The notes under the pieces are model-generated. The model did no database searches. It saw only the letters and a program-made list of their open reading frames with translations, and was not told the origin of the DNA. Source: Acidilutibacter cellobiosedens (lineage in GTDB: Bacteria; Bacillota; Clostridia; Tissierellales; Acidilutibacteraceae). From it: a DNA stretch of 64,000 bases. The translations under genes were made by a program, and so were the position numbers. The stretch is taken from positions 3,620,501 to 3,684,500 of the forward strand of contig NZ_CP035282.1 in NCBI RefSeq assembly GCF_004103715.1, in the 5' to 3' direction. This document shows, piece by piece, positions 8,780 to 17,978 of this stretch (positions within the stretch are counted from its first letter, which is position 1; each line of letters starts with the position of its first letter).

Positions 8780-10069
8780 ATGGATTATCCACCTGTAGCT
8801 GGAATTGATGTTGGTAAAAATTTTAGTGAGATGTGTATTTTGTCCCCTAATAATGAGATTTATCATCGTATTAAGATCTATCATGATTCAATTGACAGTA
8901 TTAAAGAGGCTATAGGTCTATTGCAAAAAGCAGAAAAGGATTTTGCAATTAGGCCTGTCGTAGTCTTAGAATCCACTGGGCACTATCACAAAATCCTCTT
9001 CCACTATCTTTCTGATTCTGGATTTGAGGTCTCTATCATAAACCCCATCCAATCTGATTCTATCAAAAATATTGGAATAAGGAAAGTAAAAAATGATAAA
9101 TTTGATGCCCATAAGATTGCATTGCTTTATAGGTTTTCTTTTATTAAGACTACTGTTGTTCCTGATGATGTTATTGACTGCCTTAAAAGCCTTTGTCGCC
9201 AATATTACAAGTTAGGTGATGAACTTACTACTTACAAGAATAGGCTTATTGGCATTATTGATCAAGTAATGCTAAACTTTACAGATGTCTTCCAAAATGT
9301 ATATTCAAACACTGCCTTAGCAGTACTTGATAGGTATCCTTCACCTAAGCAAATTCTAAAGGCTAACAAACAAACATTAATATCACTTATTGAAAAAACT
9401 TCTAAAAAAGGTTTAGCGTGGTCCACTGAAAAATATGAACTTTTGGTTTTAAAAGCTAAGGAATTTAAAGATTTAAGCATCAATAACCCTGGAAATCTAG
9501 CCATTCTCAAAGTTAATATTTCCATGGTAAGAACCTTACAAGATGCCCAAAAAGACATACTTGACGCAATTAATGAAATTATTTTAGCAGATTCTTTAGA
9601 AGATAATCCTGTATTGGCACCTATTATTAATCTGCTATGCAGTATTCCTGGTATCGGGATACTAACTGCTGCCACGATACTTGCTGAGGTTGGTGATTTT
9701 TCTGCATTTTCTAGCCCCAATAAACTTGTAGCTTTCTTTGGAATTGACCCCTCTGTTAATCAATCGGGTGAATTCACCGGAACCCGTAACAAAATGTCTA
9801 AAAGGGGCTCTAGATTGCTTCGTAGGGTCATCTTTACAACTGCTTTAGCCAATATTCGAAGTAAGAGAAATGGTGACAAAACTAATCCAGTGCTCTATGA
9901 GTTCTACCAAAAAAAGTGTACAAACAAGCCCAAAAAGGTTGCATTAGGTGCTGTAATGAGAAAATTAGTAAATATTATATTCGCCGTCATGAGAGACAAA
10001 AAGCCTTTTGAGCTAAGAACCCCAGAAGAGCATGAGGAACTACTTCTTACTAGGTCTTCAGTAGCCTAA
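8780..10069 (+). CDS. IS110-family transposase (RuvC-like DEDD)
   Basis: 429 aa from the ATG at 8780, which is preceded by TAGGAGG at ideal spacing. An upstream in-frame ATG-like start at 8702 would translate into the presumed bridge RNA and is rejected. The N-terminal DEDD RuvC-like domain shows AGIDVGKN (first Asp), VVLESTGHYH (Glu) and KNDKFDAHKIA (Asp pair). The C-terminal transposase-20 domain has SIPGIGILTAATILAEVGD and NKLVAFFGIDP, then SKRGSRLLRR with the serine typical of IS110 catalysis. The enzyme recombines DNA under bridge RNA guidance. Full length with no frameshift. Confidence 0.93.
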   Translation: MDYPPVAGIDVGKNFSEMCILSPNNEIYHRIKIYHDSIDSIKEAIGLLQKAEKDFAIRPVVVLESTGHYHKILFHYLSDSGFEVSIINPIQSDSIKNIGIRKVKNDKFDAHKIALLYRFSFIKTTVVPDDVIDCLKSLCRQYYKLGDELTTYKNRLIGIIDQVMLNFTDVFQNVYSNTALAVLDRYPSPKQILKANKQTLISLIEKTSKKGLAWSTEKYELLVLKAKEFKDLSINNPGNLAILKVNISMVRTLQDAQKDILDAINEIILADSLEDNPVLAPIINLLCSIPGIGILTAATILAEVGDFSAFSSPNKLVAFFGIDPSVNQSGEFTGTRNKMSKRGSRLLRRVIFTTALANIRSKRNGDKTNPVLYEFYQKKCTNKPKKVALGAVMRKLVNIIFAVMRDKKPFELRTPEEHEELLLTRSSVA

Positions 10070-10127
10070 TGATCTGTATTTAATGTTTAGTTTTCAAAGA
10101 ACAATTTTAAATAACAGCTTCGTTTTT

Positions 10128-10149
10128 TAAACCAATAATCATTGGTTTA
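10128..10149 (+). terminator. Hairpin after the IS110 transposase
   Basis: Perfect 9-bp stem (10128-10136 with 10141-10149) and 4-nt loop, 60 bp after the transposase stop. A T-run follows about 7 nt later. It is either a terminator or part of the structured right end of the element. Confidence 0.5.
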
Positions 10150-10298
10150 TTAGGTGTGCATTTTTTTATTATTAATTTTTCAAAAAATATTTAATATTAT
10201 TTTGCTAAAATCTATTGACTTTAATTAGCTGGTCTTTTTTTTCTCTCATTTTAATTATAAGTTTTATAATACATCGTTACAATTTAAAGGACTTTAAT

Positions 10299-10389
10299 AT
10301 TGTCACAAATTTTACTGACAATTTTAAAGATTCAGTTTTATTATGAAATATATAAATATTATTTTAGTTTTAATTTACGATAGTATAAT
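10299..10389 (+). promoter_or_regulatory. Promoter and dyad upstream of the Ula-type PTS operon
   Basis: TATAAT at 10384-10389 is a good -10 about 75 bp before the regulator gene, with only a weak -35 (ATTTTA near 10361). Upstream, ATTGTCA-N10-TGACAAT (10299-10322) is a perfect 7-bp dyad and a candidate activator site for the PRD regulator. The rest of 10150-10460 is AT-rich with nothing else recognised. Confidence 0.4.
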
Positions 10390-10463
10390 AGTTGCTACAA
10401 TGGCTGTAAACTATTAGTATTGACCGGATATTATAAACCTTATAATATAGAATTGGAGGTTGG

Positions 10464-12428
10464 ATGATGATATTAACAAAAAGGCAAGGGGATATTTTAA
10501 TTTATCTGTGTTCTCAAAGAGATTATATAACAATTAACCAATTAGCATTAAAATTTAATGTTAGTCCCAGGACAATACAAAATGATTTGGGCTTTATTGA
10601 TTCATTTTTGTCAGGTTCAAAAGTAATTGTTGACAGAAAGTCAAGCAAGGGAATAAAGATAAATGCTGGCGAATCGGAAATCTCTTATTTGCGCAAAAAA
10701 CTCAAATCATTAAATTATAGGACGTTAAATAGCGATGAACGTTCATCGATTATTGAATTATTGTTGTTGTGTAATCCCGTAAATACCTTTGACCAACTAT
10801 CCCATGCTTGCCGTGTAAGTAGACAAACTATAATAACTTCATTTCAAAAAATTGAGGATAAATTTAAAAAAGAAGAAATTGAAATTCAAAAAACAAAAGG
10901 TATGGGAATAAAACTTTCCGGAAACGAACTTAAAATCCGAAAATGTTTTGAGAACAGGCTATCGGAATTGGTTTCGAACGAGATAATAATGAACATTGTA
11001 ATAGAGAATACAAGATTAATGGAATTTGACAAAACAGCAAATGAAATAATTAATTCAGTTGAAAACAAACTTAATATCAAATTCGCTGAATTTATTAAAA
11101 TAAAATTGCTGCTTAATTATTCATTATTAAGAATCAGCAATGGAAATGTCTTATTTAGTGAAAAAGAAAACACTGATATGAAAAAAATAAAGATTTATAA
11201 AGAATATAATTACATAATCAGTGCTTTAAGCAACTATCCGTATTCAACAAGCGATAAATTTTATTTCTGCAGTTTATTTATGAATGCAAAAAGAACGGTT
11301 CAATATTCCAACAATTCAAAAATGCATGAAAATAATATTGACGAGGCAAGTATAATTTCGGAATACCTGTTTAATGAATTACAAGCAATCCAGCCGCTGG
11401 ACATAAATAGTAAAGAACGCTTTATCCGTGGATTAACGCTTCATTTGAGAGTTGCCATATATCGTATAAGAAACAAAATAGACATCCGGAATGAATTATT
11501 AGATCAGATAAAAATCAGTATCCCTATTATATATGAATTTACTAAAAAAGAATTATTAAAATGTGAAAAAAAGTTCAATTTGGAATTCGACGAAAATGAA
11601 ATCGCATTTATCGCAATGTATATTGCATCAGCCTATGAAAACAGTTTTAAGATAGAATCAAAACTGACAGTACTTTTAGTATGTTCATTTGGTATATCTA
11701 CCTCTTCTATTTTAAATACAAGGATTTTGCAAGCCATTCCGGAATGCAAAATCGTCGGGCCCATATCGGAGAAGGATGTTGAAGATTATCTGCAAAAAAA
11801 TGAAGTCAATTTAATTATTTCTACAAATGACTACCAAATAGATGACATCCCAATAATTAAGGTTAATCCGTTATTGTACCCTGAAGATGTTGAATACATT
11901 AAAAACCGTCTATTCCAGTTATCATATTCAATGATGTCCACTCATTTTATTAGGTCATATGCAAATTTTGAAAAGGGAAAAAAGAAGCCAACTTATATTA
12001 AGGACTACATAGCAAGGGAAAATATCCAAATTGTGGACACTTGTAAAACCTGGGCTGATGCAATCAGATTAGCATCAAAACCATTGCTGGATAAAGGCAA
12101 GATCGAGCAAAGATATGTTAATCGAATGATACAAGCAGTTGAACAATTTGGAACTTATATGGTTCTGGTGCCTGAAACAGCATTTATCCATGCCGGAACA
12201 AAGGATGGGATAAATGAAAACTGTGCTGCAATGTTGGTACTAAAAAACCCGATTTTATTCGGAAATAAAAATATCAAAATAGTAAGAAATCTTGTTGTAC
12301 TTGGAATTAAGAACAAAAATGAGGATTCTTTATTAAAGTTAATATATATTTTTGAAAATAAGTTTAATTTATTGAATTTGAAATCCAAGAAAATATCAAT
12401 AGACATAATATTCAATATGCATGATTAG
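10464..12428 (+). CDS. PRD-containing BglG/LicR-type transcriptional regulator
   Basis: 654 aa. N-terminal HTH (about 4-60, VSPRTIQNDL), a second helical DNA-binding segment, PRD-like domains (about 170-400), an EIIB-like domain beginning LLVCSFGISTSSIL (near 410) and an EIIA-like domain (about 505-654, FIHAGTKDG with its His). It is first in the operon, directly followed by EIIA, EIIB and EIIC genes, so it probably controls them in response to PTS phosphorylation. ATGs at 10464 and 10467 are both usable; GGAGG at 10455-10459 is better spaced for the second. It differs enough from the regulator at 4847-6895 not to be a recent duplicate. Confidence 0.85.
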   Translation: MMILTKRQGDILIYLCSQRDYITINQLALKFNVSPRTIQNDLGFIDSFLSGSKVIVDRKSSKGIKINAGESEISYLRKKLKSLNYRTLNSDERSSIIELLLLCNPVNTFDQLSHACRVSRQTIITSFQKIEDKFKKEEIEIQKTKGMGIKLSGNELKIRKCFENRLSELVSNEIIMNIVIENTRLMEFDKTANEIINSVENKLNIKFAEFIKIKLLLNYSLLRISNGNVLFSEKENTDMKKIKIYKEYNYIISALSNYPYSTSDKFYFCSLFMNAKRTVQYSNNSKMHENNIDEASIISEYLFNELQAIQPLDINSKERFIRGLTLHLRVAIYRIRNKIDIRNELLDQIKISIPIIYEFTKKELLKCEKKFNLEFDENEIAFIAMYIASAYENSFKIESKLTVLLVCSFGISTSSILNTRILQAIPECKIVGPISEKDVEDYLQKNEVNLIISTNDYQIDDIPIIKVNPLLYPEDVEYIKNRLFQLSYSMMSTHFIRSYANFEKGKKKPTYIKDYIARENIQIVDTCKTWADAIRLASKPLLDKGKIEQRYVNRMIQAVEQFGTYMVLVPETAFIHAGTKDGINENCAAMLVLKNPILFGNKNIKIVRNLVVLGIKNKNEDSLLKLIYIFENKFNLLNLKSKKISIDIIFNMHD

Positions 12429-12437
12429 AGGGATAAT

Positions 12438-12872
12438 ATGAAAGAAGTAATTAGTATTAACAATATTAAAGTCAACGTAAATGTAAAAGATTGGAGAGAA
12501 GCAATAGAAGCAGCTGGGAATATACTGCTGCAAAATGGAAATATAAAAAAGAAATACATTGACGATATGGTTAAAGCTGTCGTCAGTATGGGTCCGTATA
12601 TGGTTATAACACCAGGATTTGCATTGGCTCATGCTAAACCGTCATCAGATGTATTGGAAAACAGTGTATCGCTGATAACTTTAAAAAATCCGGTTAAATT
12701 CGGTTCTATAAATGATCCTGTAAATGTAGTTTTATGTATAGCATGTGTTGACAATATTTCGCATATTAATGTTTTGAAGGCAGTAGCTGAAAAATTAATG
12801 ATAGAAGAAATGATTGCTAAGATTGCTTTATGCCAAAGTGTTGAGGAAGTTTATTCGTTAATAAATGGATAA
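12438..12872 (+). CDS. PTS EIIA component, ascorbate (UlaC/SgaA) type
   Basis: 144 aa. The block MGPYMVITPGFALAHAKPS carries the phosphorylatable His65 and is typical of the ascorbate/galactitol-like EIIA family. It accepts phosphate from HPr and passes it to the EIIB encoded next. It starts nine bases after the regulator stop with a weak AGAGGG ribosome site, and belongs to the regulator-EIIA-EIIB-EIIC operon. Confidence 0.87.
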   Translation: MKEVISINNIKVNVNVKDWREAIEAAGNILLQNGNIKKKYIDDMVKAVVSMGPYMVITPGFALAHAKPSSDVLENSVSLITLKNPVKFGSINDPVNVVLCIACVDNISHINVLKAVAEKLMIEEMIAKIALCQSVEEVYSLING

Positions 12873-12925
12873 GGTTTTAAATGCATTATGTATTTTATAT
12901 AATCAATCAGAAAGGAAGTTTTATA

Positions 12926-13225
12926 ATGGAAGTAATAAAGATTCAAACAGTATGCGGATTTGGCTGCGGATCTTCATTGATGTTAAAAATGAAGATTGAA
13001 AGCATATTAAAAAAGCATAATTTAAAAGCCGAAGTGTTCTGCGGAGATGTCGGTACCTGTTGTGCAAATAATTGTGATGTTATATTTATTTCAAAAGAAC
13101 TATCTGAAAGAATCATTGAGAGAGCAAAGGTACCGGTCATCAGTGTTGATAACTTTATGAATCAGTCTGAAGTTGAAGAAAAGACCTTAAAATTTTTTAA
13201 AAACTTAAAAAATAAGGAGGGTTAA
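12926..13225 (+). CDS. PTS EIIB component, ascorbate (UlaB/SgaB) type
   Basis: 99 aa from the ATG at 12926, chosen because GAAAGGAAG precedes it by seven bases; a longer frame from 12881 has no ribosome site. The P-loop TVCGFGCGSSLML holds Cys10, the phospho-acceptor in this family, and a second Cys at 14. Length matches UlaB. It passes phosphate to the sugar carried by the EIIC product three bases downstream. Confidence 0.87.
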   Translation: MEVIKIQTVCGFGCGSSLMLKMKIESILKKHNLKAEVFCGDVGTCCANNCDVIFISKELSERIIERAKVPVISVDNFMNQSEVEEKTLKFFKNLKNKEG

Positions 13226-13228
13226 TTT

Positions 13229-14503
13229 ATGAAAGTGCTTAATTTTATAATTAATGAAGTGTTCGGCCAAGGTGCTATCTTTCTTGCTATTATCGCGCTT
13301 ATCGGTTTAATATTACAAAAGAAATCTTTTACTGAAGTCGTCCGCGGAACATTAATGACTGCAATCGGATTTTTTGTTTTATCTACAGGTACCGGTATTG
13401 TTACCGGCAACTCGATTGATGGATTAGCAACAGCATTCAATACAATGATGCCTCAGGCAAAAGTATCGACTACCGTAGATATCGGAGCAAAATTTGGTAC
13501 TCAAATTGGTATTGTAATGGTAATTGCATTCCTACTTAATATCTTATTTGCACGTTACAGTAAATGGAAATCTGTATTTTTAACAGGGCACATGTTATAT
13601 TGGTTCCCCTTTGTATTCATTGCTGCAGGTGTTGATGCAGGCTTAAGTGGCATTAAGTTGATCGTACTGGCCACAATATTTACAGCCACATATATGATCA
13701 TTTCTCCAAACTTAATTCGCCCATTTGTTAAAGAAGTTACCAATGACGATTCATTTACAATTGGTCATCCGACAACAATATTATCGGTAATATCCGGACT
13801 TCTCGGCAAAGCGTTTGGAGATAAGACAAAATCCACTGAAGATTTGAAGTTTCCTAAATCTTTCGGCTTCTTAAGAGAAGTATCAATTACCGGCTCCATT
13901 ACTATTTGCATTACTTATATTGTTATGGCAATTATTTTAACTGCTAATGGTTTTAATCCAGCTGAAATTTGGGGTTACACTGAAGAAAAGACCGGCATAT
14001 TCACATATATTTTCACACATTCAATTTATTTTGGTGTTGGTATAACTATATTGCTGCAAGGTGTTCGTATGCTTATTGCTGAAATCGTTCCGGCATTTAA
14101 AGGTATAGCTGACAAACTCGTTCCAGGCGCTATCCCCGCCCTTGACTGTCCGGTTATATTTGGTTATGCTCCAAATGCTTTAATACTTGGATTCATAGTG
14201 GCTATGATTACTTCAACTATTACGATTATATTAACAGCGGGCATGTTTCCGACAGTTGTTATTCCTTTAACATTTACTTGTTTCTTTGAAATAGGGTGTG
14301 CTTCCATCATCGGTAATGCGACTGGAGGAATTAGAGGCAGTATTATCGGTGCAGCAGTTTCGGGTGTTATAATGGTATTCTTGGTCGGATTTGGTGCTTA
14401 TTTCTTCAATAATACTATTCAGTCATGGATGCTGGTATATGGCGGTCAAGATTTTTCACTGTGGGGAATAATTGAAGGCTTTGTTGCCAGACTGATAAAT
14501 TAA
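13229..14503 (+). CDS. PTS EIIC permease, UlaA/SgaT family
   Basis: 424 aa integral membrane transporter of the ascorbate-type EIIC family, with 10-11 hydrophobic segments. Recognisable blocks: the N-terminal FIINEVFGQGAIFLAIIALIG, GIVTGNSIDGLATAFN and GHMLYWFPFVFIAAGVDAGL. GGAGGG precedes the ATG, three bases after EIIB. No ulaD/E/F-type catabolic genes follow, only the isomerase remnant. The substrate could therefore be ascorbate or another acid sugar or pentitol, and cannot be fixed. Confidence 0.88.
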   Translation: MKVLNFIINEVFGQGAIFLAIIALIGLILQKKSFTEVVRGTLMTAIGFFVLSTGTGIVTGNSIDGLATAFNTMMPQAKVSTTVDIGAKFGTQIGIVMVIAFLLNILFARYSKWKSVFLTGHMLYWFPFVFIAAGVDAGLSGIKLIVLATIFTATYMIISPNLIRPFVKEVTNDDSFTIGHPTTILSVISGLLGKAFGDKTKSTEDLKFPKSFGFLREVSITGSITICITYIVMAIILTANGFNPAEIWGYTEEKTGIFTYIFTHSIYFGVGITILLQGVRMLIAEIVPAFKGIADKLVPGAIPALDCPVIFGYAPNALILGFIVAMITSTITIILTAGMFPTVVIPLTFTCFFEIGCASIIGNATGGIRGSIIGAAVSGVIMVFLVGFGAYFFNNTIQSWMLVYGGQDFSLWGIIEGFVARLIN

Positions 14504-14511
14504 TTTGATGA

Positions 14512-14760
14512 ATAAAGCAGTATTATTTATTGCCGCAAATATATGCTTTGGGAGGATTGGAACAAAAAGCAGGTCCGACTTCCACTGTTATTGGTGCCAC
14601 AATTCTGAACTCAATTATAGTATCTACAGCTCAAAACTTAATCAAAAAAGGCATGAAAAAACCTCCAATATTTTATAGTGCAAACGTCGATGGAGGAGAT
14701 GAACTGAATGAAGAATTGTATAATGAATATAAAGATTCAATTCATTACAGGTTCAAGTGA
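14512..14760 (+). pseudogene. SIS-domain sugar isomerase (UPF0309-like), C-terminal remnant
   Basis: About 82 codons that keep the end of a UPF0309-type SIS protein: GLEQKAGPTSTVIGATILNS and FYSANVDGGDE. An intact protein would be near 245 aa. There is no good start or ribosome site and the frame opens at a stop only eight bases after the UlaA gene, so a deletion has joined the transporter stop to the last third of the isomerase. The isomerase was probably the catabolic partner of this PTS. Confidence 0.65.
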
Positions 14761-14850
14761 CCATTTCTAAATATACGAAAATGCTGTGATATGTAAAAAC
14801 GGAAAGTATATATCAAGGAAGAACTTAACTTTCCTATGGGTTATAAAGAA

Positions 14851-14888
14851 GGGTTGAAATTTAATTATTTTAAATCTCAACCCTTTTT
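14851..14888 (+). terminator. Terminator of the Ula-type operon
   Basis: GGGTTG-rich 13-bp stem with one mismatch (14851-14863 with 14873-14885), followed by a T-run. It lies about 90 bp after the isomerase remnant on the plus strand. Confidence 0.75.
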
Positions 14889-14989
14889 AATTGCTGTTTT
14901 ACCTCTCTTCTAATCTCTATGGGAGAATACTTTTTCCCTTACTCATATAATTTGAATATCTGTGTTATAATACTAGGGGGTGATAAATT

Positions 14990-15451
14990 ATGAAAATATT
15001 TATTGACAGCGACGGATGTCCCGTTGTTCATCTAGCAATTGAAATGGGTAAATCTTATAACTTAGATGTAATTGTAGTTAAAAACTATTGCCATGAAATA
15101 TATGACGAGTATGCTTCTATAGTTACTGTAGATAAATCTCCCGATAGTGCGGACTTTTATATTGCCAATAGAGCTGAAAAGGGAGATATTATTATTACTC
15201 AGGATTATGGCCTTGCCGCCTTAGCCCTTGCTAAAAATGCCTTTTGTATAAATCAAAACGGCCTTATTATAGATTCAAAGAATATTGAGCAATTATTAGA
15301 GCAAAGATATATAAATAAAGAACTCCGAAAAAATCACAGGTACTATACTAAATTTAAAAAAAGAACTTCTCAATGGGATATTCAATTTAAAAAAAGTTTA
15401 AAAAGATTAATAGAAGCAAACTTTCCTTCCCAAATTAATTGTAACAATTAG
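14990..15451 (+). CDS. UPF0178 (YaiI/YqxD, DUF188) protein
   Basis: 153 aa, usual family length. MKIFIDSDGCPV at the start, DIIITQDYGLAALALAK in the middle and the C-terminal RTSQWDIQFKKSL identify the YaiI/YqxD family. Its fold is PIN-like and conserved Asp residues (D7, D9 and TQDYG) suggest metal binding, but no function is established. GGGGGTGAT precedes the ATG. It ends seven bases from the end of convergent recQ. Confidence 0.9.
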   Translation: MKIFIDSDGCPVVHLAIEMGKSYNLDVIVVKNYCHEIYDEYASIVTVDKSPDSADFYIANRAEKGDIIITQDYGLAALALAKNAFCINQNGLIIDSKNIEQLLEQRYINKELRKNHRYYTKFKKRTSQWDIQFKKSLKRLIEANFPSQINCNN

Positions 15452-15458
15452 TAAAATA

Positions 15459-17618
15459 TTATTGTATTTTCAGCTGATTCTTCGCCATTATGATTTTAAT
15501 ATCTTCATAGGTAATATCTTTCGGTAAAGACTCTTTAATCGGTTTTAATCTTTTTAATCCCAATTTTCCGATAGCCTCTAATATTCTTTTTTCCTTATGG
15601 AAATCATCAATAAATCTTGACCAATCTACTTTTAATCCATCTTTTTCACATTTTTTAAGATGCTCGATTATAGTATTAACCGTAAAATTTCTCCTTTTTG
15701 CAATTTCTTCTAAAGAAAGGCCTTGTAGATAACAATCATATGTAATCTTATATCTGTCGTGTTTTTCATCTCCCGTAGATATCGTAACCTTTAATGATTT
15801 TAAGTCAATCTCATTTTCCTCGCAATAACTTTTAATTAATAATATAAAATCTTCCCCGTAACTTTCATATTTTTTAATTCCGACTCCGCTTATTGCCAAA
15901 AGTTCTTCTTTATTTTTGGGAAAATAGGAAGCCATCTCTTGCAAAGTGGAATCGTGAAATATCATAAAGGGAGGTAGATTTTTCTTTTGAGATATTTTGT
16001 ATCTTAATTCCTTTAATTTTATAAATAAATTCTCATCAAATTTTTCTATACCTGTTTTTTTCACGGATTTTTCTATTTCTATCTTTTTCTCTATTAAATA
16101 CCTTTTATGATAAACTTTAACCTCACCTGTTAAGATTTCCTTTGATCTTGCTGTCAATTTCAATATAGGAAATTTATCTGCGGTAACTTCTATGTATCCT
16201 TTAGACGTTAATGTCATAGCAATTTCTCTAACTGCCCCTTCATTATAATCTGCCATTATTCCATAGGTAGATACTTTATCAAGACCAAACTCCAATATTC
16301 TCTTACTTTTTGAACCTCTTAATACTTGTATTATAGTACTTAACCCAAACCTTTCATGGGTTCTATATACACACGATAAAATCTTTTGAGCTTCTATGGT
16401 TACATCAATCATCTCGGACTTGTCCAAACAATTGCCACAATTGTTACACTTTTTCTTTCCCGGAGTTTCTCCGAAATAAGATAATATAAAATTTCTCAAA
16501 CAATCATCAGTATTGCAATAATCTATAAGATATTGAAGATTTTCATACATCACAGTTTCTCTCTCCGAAGAAAAATTGCTATTTTGAATAATAAATTTTT
16601 GTTTAACAATATCCCCGGGAGAATAAAGAAGTATACAATCACTTTTTTGTCCATCTCTTCCTGCTCTGCCGGCTTCCTGATAATATGCTTCCATATTTTT
16701 AGGCATATTATAATGAATTACAAACCTCACATCCGGTTTATCTATTCCCATTCCAAAAGCATTTGTCGCAATTATTATCCGAGATCTGTTAAATATAAAA
16801 CTATCCTGATTTTCCTGCCTATCTTCCGAATTCATTCCCCCATGATACTGTACAACAGAAAATCCTTTTTCTGTAAGTTTTTTAAACAAGGACTCTACGG
16901 TTTTTCTGGTAGCACAATATATTATTCCCGAGTCTTCTTCATAGTTGTTCTCTAAATAATTTAAAACATAGGAAAACTTATCATTAACTTTAATTACCTG
17001 ATAAAACAAATTAGGTCTGTCAAATCCCGTTATGGATTCTATAGGATTCCTTAATCCTATTAATTCTTTTATCTCTTTGACTATTTCTTTTGTAGCCGTA
17101 GCCGTAAAAGCTCCAACAGGAGGTCGGTATTTCAATGATTTTATGAATTGAGGAATTTGAAGATAACTTGGTCTGAAATCATGTCCCCACTGACTTATAC
17201 AATGAGCTTCATCTACTGCAATGAAAGAAATATCTATGCTTTCAACTAAGTTAATAAAAATTTTTGTATTCAAACGCTCCGGAGCAATATATAATATTTT
17301 ATATTTTCCTGCCTTTACATCGTATAATCTCTCAATAAATTCTTTATGATCAAGAGAACTATTAATAAATGTAGCCTTTATTCCCATCTCATTTAGGGAA
17401 TCCACCTGATCTTTCATTAAGGATATTAAAGGAGAAATCACTATAGTAACTCCCTGAAGAATAACTGCCGGCAACTGATAGCATAGAGATTTTCCCCCTC
17501 CTGTCGGCATTATCCCCAGAACATCTTTTCCTTTAAGTATTCCTCCAATTAGCCTTTCTTGCCCTTTTTTGAATTTATCATATCCAAAATAAGTTTTCAG
17601 CACATCATAAATATCCAT
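15459..17618 (-). CDS. recQ: ATP-dependent DNA helicase RecQ
   Basis: 719 aa 3'-5' DNA helicase for recombination and fork repair. Superfamily 2 core: GIMPTGGGKSLC (Walker A, about 35-46), VDEAHCISQWGHDFRP (DEAH box) and QEAGRAGRDG (motif VI). Then the RecQ zinc site (CNTDDCLRNF..CNNCGNC), the RQC winged helix (about 405-500), an HRDC domain (about 515-595) and a C-terminal HTH_40-type helical region (about 620-719), seen in many Firmicute RecQ proteins. GGGAG precedes the ATG. It is transcribed alone. Confidence 0.95.
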   Translation of the reverse strand: MDIYDVLKTYFGYDKFKKGQERLIGGILKGKDVLGIMPTGGGKSLCYQLPAVILQGVTIVISPLISLMKDQVDSLNEMGIKATFINSSLDHKEFIERLYDVKAGKYKILYIAPERLNTKIFINLVESIDISFIAVDEAHCISQWGHDFRPSYLQIPQFIKSLKYRPPVGAFTATATKEIVKEIKELIGLRNPIESITGFDRPNLFYQVIKVNDKFSYVLNYLENNYEEDSGIIYCATRKTVESLFKKLTEKGFSVVQYHGGMNSEDRQENQDSFIFNRSRIIIATNAFGMGIDKPDVRFVIHYNMPKNMEAYYQEAGRAGRDGQKSDCILLYSPGDIVKQKFIIQNSNFSSERETVMYENLQYLIDYCNTDDCLRNFILSYFGETPGKKKCNNCGNCLDKSEMIDVTIEAQKILSCVYRTHERFGLSTIIQVLRGSKSKRILEFGLDKVSTYGIMADYNEGAVREIAMTLTSKGYIEVTADKFPILKLTARSKEILTGEVKVYHKRYLIEKKIEIEKSVKKTGIEKFDENLFIKLKELRYKISQKKNLPPFMIFHDSTLQEMASYFPKNKEELLAISGVGIKKYESYGEDFILLIKSYCEENEIDLKSLKVTISTGDEKHDRYKITYDCYLQGLSLEEIAKRRNFTVNTIIEHLKKCEKDGLKVDWSRFIDDFHKEKRILEAIGKLGLKRLKPIKESLPKDITYEDIKIIMAKNQLKIQ

Positions 17619-17978
17619 TTTTCTTCTCCCTTACCTAATTATCCAATTAATATTATACAATATTTTATAATTAATTGTAAAATAATCAGATAAAGAATGA
17701 TGAAAGCAACAAAAAACTTTGTAAAAATTAGACGATATGTTGACAGAAACAGGCAACAGGCATTTTTTGATTTCGTTTGATGTAATATATTATATTAAAC
17801 ATATACTTAGGTCAGTTTACAAGGTGGGCAATCCCATCCTGTGCTTGTCCGCCGATAAATCCATTTTGGGGATGTTCGTTTTTCTCAAAATGGGCGGGAC
17901 CGTCAGCACCATTCATTTTAACCGTTGACTAGTTCGGCCGTCTTTACTATCTACCGATATGCTACCATTTGCCTATTC
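17619..17978. other. Intergenic region with GC-richer remnant
   Basis: 17619-17790 is ordinary AT-rich DNA holding the recQ promoter region. 17810-17970 is clearly GC-richer and shows short open stretches on both strands (one reading MNGADGPAHFEKNEHPQNG on the minus strand). None has a ribosome site or a family I recognise. It looks like the edge of acquired DNA joined to the hydrolase gene. Confidence 0.4.

Larger units (their letters stand above)
8538..10230 (+). mobile_element. IS110-family insertion sequence (ends approximate)
   Basis: One transposase gene is preceded by about 240 nt of structured non-coding DNA and followed by about 150 nt. IS110 elements lack classical terminal inverted repeats and target duplications, so the ends cannot be fixed by eye. 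The limits given are estimates based on a possible donor-core region near 8538-8549 and a -35-like TTGACT at 10215-10220. It sits between two divergent PTS operons. The open reading frame is intact, so the element may be active. Confidence 0.6.

Noticed and set aside
17737-17928. 63-codon plus-strand ORF in the recQ-hydrolase gap
   Set aside because: No ribosome site and no recognised family; it spans the change in base composition, so it is unlikely to be one gene. Kept only as part of the remnant region.
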